Notes under the pieces: model-generated
What the model saw: only the letters and a program-made list of their open reading frames with translations
Databases searched by the model: none
Told to the model about the DNA's origin: nothing
Position numbers and translations under genes: made by a program
In this document: piece by piece, positions 58,058 through 64,000 of the stretch
Position numbering within the stretch: the first letter of the stretch is position 1
How the letters are laid out: every line of letters starts with the position of its first letter
Source: Cylicocyclus nassatus
Lineage: Eukaryota > Nematoda > Chromadorea > Rhabditida > Strongylidae
Length of the DNA stretch: 64,000 nt
Direction of reading: 5' to 3'
Assembly (NCBI GenBank): GCA_958299035.1
Contig: CATQJL010000001.1
Coordinates: forward strand, 80,621,594-80,685,593

Positions 58058-59081
58058 TTAGGTTGTCCCGAAAGTTTTGTCCGTTTTTTCAACCTATCAT
58101 AAAAATACGTGGAACAAAAATTGGAAAACGCTCTAAGCATTACCCGACGCATCTTTTCCTTCTCTTTCTAATTGTCATAATCTTGTGCAGATTAATCTTT
58201 TGCTCACTGAGATAAACGCCGAAATTTCGAACCCATAGTTCTTACTATGTCCAAGTTTGACAATTTTTCACAATCTTCATTTTCAACTTTTGAAAGACCT
58301 TTGATAGCCCTCAGATAGAGTAAGCAAAAGGCAATAGAATGCTATCATTCGGCATATCTAGCTGGCTTTGCAATATTTTTAAAAATAATTTTTTCGAAAG
58401 TCTTCACTTTTGCGAAGTTCTAAAATATAGAAACGCCTCGAACACTAACAAATCATCGGATTTTAGAGCTTCCAAAAACCGATTACGATTATTCACTATT
58501 TTTACGAAACAGGTGAGCGTTTCGAAATATAAGATTTTGTATTTTACGTGTACACGCTGAGGTGGGGTCAAATTTAAAAGATTTTTTTTTCTATGAAAAT
58601 TTTATCGCCAAAGACACCGCGAATTGGAGAGATAATACACTCACTGAAAAGAGGAGGAACACCTGCATCGAATAACACCTTAGTTGTGCGCCGTTTCATG
58701 ATCTCTGGCTTTTGGCATCACCAAAAGAGGAATTTGATAGCATCAAAAAAATAATTCTAAAAAATTTTCAAGGTTGGCTATAAATGCCGCAAAATTGCAT
58801 TATATTGCCCTTTGTTTGCTCTGTCTAACTGTTGCCAAAGCTTTTCCGAAAGTCAAAAATAAAGATTGTGAAAAATTGCCGAACTTGGACATAGTAAAAA
58901 CCATTAGTTCGAAATTTTGGCGTTTATCTCAGTGAACAAAAGATTAATCGGCATGGAAGCATAACAGTTAAAAAGAGGAGGAAAAGATGCGTCGGATAAT
59001 GTTTAGAGCGTTTCCCTATCTTCGTTCCACGCGTTTTTATGATAGGTTGAAAAAACGGACGATACTTTTGGGACAACCTAA
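58058..59081. mobile_element. Mariner-like foldback MITE, 1.0 kb
   Basis: The ends are TTAGGTTGTCCCGAAAGTTT and the complement-like TACTTTTGGGACAACCTAA. Inverted homology runs about 290 bp on each side (TTGAAAAAACGGAC; GATGCGTCGG; ACTTGGACATAGTAA). TA precedes the left end. There is no transposase. Confidence 0.8.
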
Positions 59082-59562
59082 TCTATTAAGTAACGTTAGT
59101 AAAAAATTTAATTTTTGAGTTTTCTGGAGACGGAATATGATTTGAGCGCCGTATCTGACATTTGTCCAAGCTTACTGACAATAAAGTCATGCTTAAATCA
59201 CGTTTGACGTTTAAACTGCTTGCCATTCTCTCAAAGACGAAATTGAATTTAATTCAAAATTTGCAAATCATTGAGTTTTTTTTTGAAATACGCAAAGAAG
59301 TTAGCGTCAAATTTTATATATTATTCCGCTCAATATTTCTCGCTTCTAAATTTGTAATAGAAGCTCACAAAACATCGACTAAATTCAACGGCTTAGGTAG
59401 ATTAGATTCAACATTTGTCCCCTTTCTGTTACCTACAATTTTTCGCCTGATATGTGGATTCTTTGCAATGCCATCATCATGAGTTTTGAAGCGAACAGAC
59501 ATGCCCCGTTCTCGCTTAAGATTTCAAGGAGTGGTCATTTGAATGCACTAGAATCAAAATTT
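59082..59562. other. No gene recognised
   Basis: On the minus strand a frame reading MSVCFKTHDDGIAKNPHIRR… (about 59,500-59,355) looks protein-like but cannot be joined to the neighbouring ORF in phase. Confidence 0.3.
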
Positions 59563-59601
59563 CCGTTTTGCTTGATTCCAAATCCTCCTCCCTTACTGAG
59601 G

Positions 59602-59880
59602 AGTTCTGGCGAAAACTTGAAAATCAATCATAATCTGTCTACGAGAAGGAACGACACGGAGTGAAAACGTAGCAACGCGATTTCGTTTTTTATTAGCACG
59701 TAGAATAAACTTTTTGACGCATTCAAAGGCACCGTCTACCCAAATTCTCGACTCCCATATTTTATCGCTTCGAGGCCTTCTGTAGACCCTCACTTCAAAA
59801 ATGGAATCGAGAATTTGCGAAGCCCCAATAAACCACCGTTTCGGAGAAGGGTGCAATGCAGTCGGGGCTCTGCGACGCTG
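59602..59880 (-). CDS. Hypothetical ORF, possible exon
   Basis: An open stretch of about 90 codons lies on the minus strand (WFIGASQILDSIFEVRVYRR…IWVDGAFECVKKFILRANKK) ending at CAG-TAA, where a donor-like CA|GTAAGG is also present. No ATG opens it; the first possible start is a TTG at 59856, so it may be an internal exon or decayed gene. The family is not recognised. Confidence 0.22.
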
Positions 59881-60319
59881 CTATACGCCGGGCTCGTCAT
59901 TTGCAAACCTGCAAATAGGCGGGGTGACCAGCTGGCGCACTGACCAGCACTGGATTACCCCCCCCCCTTTCGGAGCGGATTTCTAACTCCGGAAGCAAAC
60001 TTTTGCTGGGCAGCATGGGGATTTGCTTAATCTGGCCCACGCTAGTATGCCATCATAATCTCGTCAACCCCCACTTCAAATAGACGATGCTTTTGAGCTT
60101 TTTGAAATTCTTCTAATAACGTTTAGGGGTTGATAATTGTTTTAAGGAAAAGCAAACTTTTTTGAGCAACCCGCCCGTGAGCATTTCAAAAAGTGAATCC
60201 GGCATCTAAACTAGCATATTTTGCAGAGAGTAAATCGCTAGAACATTGGTAGCTTTTTTGTTCTTTCTGTTGCGATAAAGTATATCAGATTTCGACAAAA
60301 AAAGATTTTCAATTAAATA
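59881..60319. other. No gene recognised
   Basis: Includes a C9 tract near 59,960. No feature supported. Confidence 0.35.
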
Positions 60320-61682
60320 TTAGGTGGATCCGAAAATTGTGTCGTTTGGTTCCCAAACAATCGTAACTCTCTATCTAAAAAATTTGTTTTGCTTCTTGCC
60401 GAGAAAGAAGAAAAAGCCTTTTGCTTTGTAATGCTGCTTTTTACGCAGACATTGGTTGCAGAGGCAAAACTGGATTAGAAAGACCGCTCAAACTTCGATC
60501 ATTTAGACGGCCCTCAAAAAGCTAAAAGTTTGCAGAAAGTTTCGAAATCGTTAGAATAAAATTATTTGGAAAATAATGTCGCATCGTTATTCATCATGCA
60601 ATGTCGCAGCAGGCTGCGAACGAAAGTAAGTAAGCGGGGTATCAACCGATAGATCAGAGCAAGCTCTACGAAATGGACCTTAAATCTTCGCGCCAAGTTT
60701 AATTTGCTTAGAGTTTGGAGCCAAATTTCATAAGGCACCAAAGATCTAAAAAACGAAAATAATTGTTTCCACCCTTCAGAAAAGCCCTAACCCCTAACTT
60801 GCTCACGAATGGGCTGACTATACCAGACACTCGTGAGCACATTTTCGTGTTTTTTCCATAGCTGAAAACTGAGAAAACGACTTCGGCCTATTTTTGCCAA
60901 AGCGATCCTGAGCTTTTCTCACATAGGTGATTCTATACTATGAACCTCTAGGAGTATAACCATAAATTTTTAGCTACAGATAAGAGCTAGTTTTCGAGAA
61001 GAACCAAATTGTTTGAAAAAAACACAGAAAAACTCCGCTATTCGCACGTTTGTCCTATTTTTACTTGTCATACTGTAGCCATGGAAAATACCACAAACTA
61101 CACAAGTGAATGCCTAGTGTGGAAAGTACATGCCTGTGCAAACTGAAGATTTCTAATAGGACGTCTATGAACGAAGAAACGATCTTTCGGGTATCTAAAA
61201 ATTTTTATATTTTGAACTAGTTGACTTACCCGGCTCCGCCCGGCCCTGTCATTATTATATTCGTAATCAGCATGCTCGATTACCCCCCTGTGCCGACTCC
61301 CAGCCCCGTAGCTCAAATTTTGCAAAAAATCGATAAAATCGATATCGATCGATGACGAAAAGTAGCCTATGACACCCGCCGGGGCCCGAAGTGTATGTGT
61401 GCCAAGTTTGGTCCGGATAGGTTCAGAAATGGAATTTTCTATTTGGAACATACGTACACACAGACAGACAGACAGAGAGACATACAGACAGACAGACATA
61501 CAAACAGACATTCAGCTTTATGTATAAGATTCGAACTCCAGGTGAAGCAAGATTTTCGCGAAGGTTTGTAAACTAATTTGTAGAGCTTGTTTTGCTCTAT
61601 CGAATGATACCCCGTTTGCTGTTTATTGTGGTCATTCTGTCGCGGTAGGATACCTTGCGACATTAATTTCCGGACAATTTAA
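60320..61682. mobile_element. Mariner-like composite element, TA TSD
   Basis: The left end is TTAGGTGGATCCGAAAATTG and the right end CATTAATTTCCGGACAATTTAA, with TA at 60318-60319 and 61683-61684. Inner inverted pairs include GGGGTATCA..CGATAGA and AGAGC…GCTCTAC (60,637 and about 61,580-61,610). Related sequence occurs at 42380-42955. A CTAG-ended repeat (61207-61535) is nested inside. Confidence 0.6.
61207..61535 (-). mobile_element. CTAG-ended dispersed repeat, copy 1
   Basis: Read on the minus strand, it starts ATACATAAAGCTGAATGTCTG with a (CTGT)n-like tract (61,456-61,512), then a GGACCAAACTTGGCACACATA block, a GATCGATATCGAT block, and ends GGGCCGGGCGGAGCCGGGT…CAACTAG. The GC-rich hairpin and CTAG end recall Helitron 3' ends, but no other Helitron hallmark is seen. 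Confidence 0.5.
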
Positions 61683-61829
61683 TACATTAGTCATACTGCC
61701 TACTTTCTAAATGAGAAAAGTTTGTGATTGAACGTTTCTATGACAATCATGGTTTCTGAGTTTACAGTAGGAAATCATAACCTTTCCCAGAAACGCAATC
61801 AGCACAAACTTTTTACAGTTGGGAAGAAT

Positions 61830-62112
61830 CTTATATATATAAAGCTGAATGTATGTCTGTATGTCTCTATGTACGTATCTGCGGAATAGAAAGTTTATTT
61901 CCTGGACCGATTTGGACCAAACTTGGCACACATATACTTCGGGGCGGGGAGCGTGGAATAGGCTACTTTTCTTTATCGATCGATTTCGATTTTATCAATT
62001 CATCGCAAAATTTGGGCTACGGGGCTGGGAGTTGGCATAGGGAAGTAATCGAGCATGCTGATTACAAACATGTCATTGACAGGGCCGGGCGGAGCCGGGT
62101 TTGCCAACTAGT
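61830..62112 (+). mobile_element. CTAG-ended dispersed repeat, copy 2
   Basis: The same family as 61207-61535 in opposite orientation: TATATAAAGCTGAATGTATG, GTCTGTATGTCTCTATGTACG, CAAACTTGGCACACATATAC, CGATCGATTTCGATTTTATC, GAGCATGCTGATTAC and a terminal GGGCCGGGCGGAGCCGGGTT…CAACTAG. The frames across it on both strands are repeat-derived. Confidence 0.55.
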
Positions 62113-62670
62113 AGGCTGTAAATCGCAACCAGTATAAGGGATAAAGAGGGCACTACAAAGTAAAGGGCTTGTATTTTCAACAAAATTACAGCAAAGAAAA
62201 TCAGCAAGATTGCGAGGAGTTAACTTTTTGAGAAACGACACTTTCGAACCGACCCAATAATTTTGTGAAACAGCAAGCAACGCTTGTAAAATATGAGGTC
62301 GATCAGAAATGTGCCAATTTCTTAGCTAGTGAAAATCTCTTGATAAAAAGATTGGCCAACTCTTACACCGCTCAATGCAAAATTTAGCCCTTACCAAAGC
62401 TTTGTTACAGATGTGATTTTTACAAGCGCAGTGATAATCCACGGGATGCAACCCTTTGCTTTCATACACCTCATTTGACCGATAGAGTTTCCAATGAACC
62501 TTCGGTAACCAATGAACCGAGCAAAACTGCGGTGCAGTGCTTTTGCAATTCTTTGACTTTTGCGGAAATTTCTAACTTTCTAAAAGCAATTATTAGGAAA
62601 TTGTGATTCAAAATTAATATAAAGAATAAAAAACTTCTGAGACATCCAGAAATCAAACAGAATTAATTTG
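62113..62670. other. No gene recognised
   Basis: AT-rich, no supportable feature. Confidence 0.35.
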
Positions 62671-62678
62671 GTTGAAAA

Positions 62679-63065
62679 TAACTGAGGTATTGCCTACTTA
62701 CTTTGATTACTCAGATAGCTCGTCCCACTCGTCGTGCAAGCCTTCCAAGTATTTCGCCCATCCCTTTTTCGGTTTCGGGCAATTGTCATCCATGAACTTC
62801 TTAATTCGCGATTGCGACTACTTACGCAGCAGGTTTACACGGGCAATAGATTCTTCGAACAATCTCTTCGGTGGTTTCTTGCGTTCTGAAGCTTCTGGAA
62901 TTCTTTCCATTGTTTTTGCCCATTATCGTTTTCTTCCCTCTTTACTCGACCTTGTTTCTCAAAACGTACTCTGCTGGATCTAGACGGAAAGTTGCTGAAG
63001 TAGACCTTCGAAATTTAAAGTCGATACTGTCTAAACTTGTTTATCTTCAGCTATTTTTTAGGTAA
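62679..63065 (-). pseudogene. Possible decayed coding region
   Basis: On the minus strand a charged peptide frame reads ERKKPPKRLFEESIARVNLL, one in-frame TAG, then FMDDNCPKPKKGWAKYLEGL and HDEWDELSE before TAA at about 62,679. The composition is unlike random AT-rich DNA. The TAG could be a true nonsense mutation, and the short GTAAGT…AAG around it is too small to be an intron. Upstream frames (FRLDPAEYVLRNK; AALIGAAVAHYLKNS) suggest further exons or frameshifts. No family is recognised. Confidence 0.28.
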
Positions 63066-63744
63066 TGAGCTACTGCTGCTCCAATCAAAGCAGCGTTGCT
63101 TATCTAAGCGCTTGTCAGGAAAATCATCTTGTAAACACTTTCTTTGAAAAAAGCAGGAAACTCTGCATCGGTAGATGGTATGCGAAGTAATGGCCTGTCA
63201 CTATTCTGAAAAGCTTGCGCGTCAAAAACGACGCGAATATCCGGACCAATACAAAGATACTAGTTTACATCGCAAAAATTGCTATATTCATTCAATATCT
63301 GATTATTCTAGGACTATATGATAAACTTTCCTTTATTCAAAAAGTAGCCAGGTCAGATCAAGATAAACCTGAAAGTTTTTGGAAGTTACTAGAATACTTA
63401 GTCGTTTTTGCTAATGGCAAGAAGGAAAAAATTAGCTGCATTGAATGCACGCATATATGCAGTCGTTTCACGAGGTTTCAAGTTCTGAAAATACTGGCGA
63501 TTACCGAAAAAACGCAAACAGCCTAATATTAATAGGTTCGCTTGTAAGTTTTTGTTCTAAATTTTCATAGCAGTAAGTCGTAGCCTTCCACGTCCAAAAG
63601 GTTTCGGGTGCATTCCCATAGAGCTAAATAGGCTTTGCAAGAAGTTGTTCGAACATTTGCGACAATTCAATTGAAGATTGAGTTTGAAATCTAGCAAGAT
63701 CAAAAATCGATCAAAATCTTATCAAAAAAGAATCCCGTGCACTG
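63066..63744. other. Possible intron/exon mix, unresolved
   Basis: Minus-strand TTTTCAG acceptors at about 63,209 and 63,486 precede protein-like frames (NSDRPLLRIPSTDAEFPAFF; NLKPRETTAYMRAF). They could not be assembled into one gene. Confidence 0.25.
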
Positions 63745-63996
63745 TCACTTGCTCATGCATATTCTACAACGGACATTTATATTAGATCGCTCCGTAAGCG
63801 AGCTTTTTTGACAAGCGTAACATCCGCAGAACAAGGACTCCGAAAAGATTTTGGGCACATTCGCTGCAGCCTTTTGTTCCTCTTTCAAACGGTCGCTTTC
63901 TCGTGCCAATTTGACAAACCAACGAGCCCTCAGAATATGTCCAAAAACCCAGTTTTTGCCACGGTTATGTTTTGCTATTTTGCTTCTGCCAATCAT
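63745..63996 (-). CDS. Hypothetical small protein with paired CxxC
   Basis: An 83-codon ORF begins MIGRSKIAKHNRGKNW; a basic and helical middle follows (LARESDRLKEEQKAAA), and it ends with CYAC…CRIC, a CxxC-13-CxxC spacing that could bind zinc. It starts four bases from the window edge, so an upstream extension cannot be excluded, and a spliced form is possible. No family is recognised. It may belong with the minus-strand coding hints downstream. Confidence 0.3.
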   Translation of the reverse strand: MIGRSKIAKHNRGKNWVFGHILRARWFVKLARESDRLKEEQKAAANVPKIFSESLFCGCYACQKSSLTERSNINVRCRICMSK

Positions 63997-64000
63997 CGCA

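Noticed and set aside
1..64000. CRISPR arrays, operons, ribosome binding sites, rRNA genes
   Set aside because: None were seen; the window is eukaryotic and its tandem repeats lack the repeat-spacer structure.

Overview
This window looks like intergenic and gene-poor DNA from a nematode, most likely a strongylid-type (clade V) roundworm. It is AT-rich, and its supportable genes are tiny and split by 40-120 bp introns ending in the nematode-style acceptor TTTCAG or TTTTTAG. It carries a decayed RTE-clade LINE and a CR1/Jockey-type LINE, and it is packed with non-autonomous DNA transposons, mostly mariner-like foldbacks with TTAGGT termini and TA target duplications. The species is inferred from these traits only.

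Region 1 (1-22,760) is dominated by one giant inverted duplication. Left arm 1151-9281 and right arm 13510-22760 are reverse complements around a 4.2 kb spacer. The raw arms are 8.1 and 9.25 kb. Removing three elements found only in the left arm (2375-2837, 4153-5061, 5253-5673) and two found only in the right (18569-20354, 20461-21477) leaves about 6.3 and 6.4 kb. For most of these insertions the other arm still shows the empty site. Each arm holds an array of small genes transcribed away from the centre. Gene A is at 8484-8116 (minus) and 14188-14605 (plus). It has three exons and encodes a secreted protein of about 80 residues; its signal peptide and first intron are identical or nearly so in both copies, while the mature region has changed almost only by amino-acid replacements. 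Gene B (two exons, Cys-containing, secreted) is intact at 18027-18294 and has a broken first exon at 3265-3499. A short Cys-rich terminal exon (E) and a small ORF (C) lie between them. No function can be assigned to any of these.

Region 2 (22,760-34,300) holds DNA-transposon copies, a probable Penelope-like reverse-transcriptase remnant, a dispersed repeat with a second copy near 40 kb, a ~175 bp tandem minisatellite (29.2-30.2 kb), degenerate repeats (31.2-32.5 kb) and a CATA microsatellite.

Region 3 (34,500-50,150) contains a hAT-like MITE with a perfect 8-bp target duplication, a minus-strand CR1/Jockey-type LINE (35.1-37.9 kb), the second copy of the dispersed repeat, a GC-rich foldback island near 45 kb and a plus-strand RTE LINE (47.6-50.15 kb). 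Both LINEs are inactivated.

Region 4 (50,150-64,000) is mostly MITEs and foldbacks: a GC-rich Harbinger-like palindrome, a second hAT-like copy, a nested palindrome, a 1.5 kb foldback with subterminal tandem repeats and a 9-bp target duplication, two mariner-like composites and an inverted pair of CTAG-ended repeats. Some weak minus-strand coding candidates lie near the right edge.
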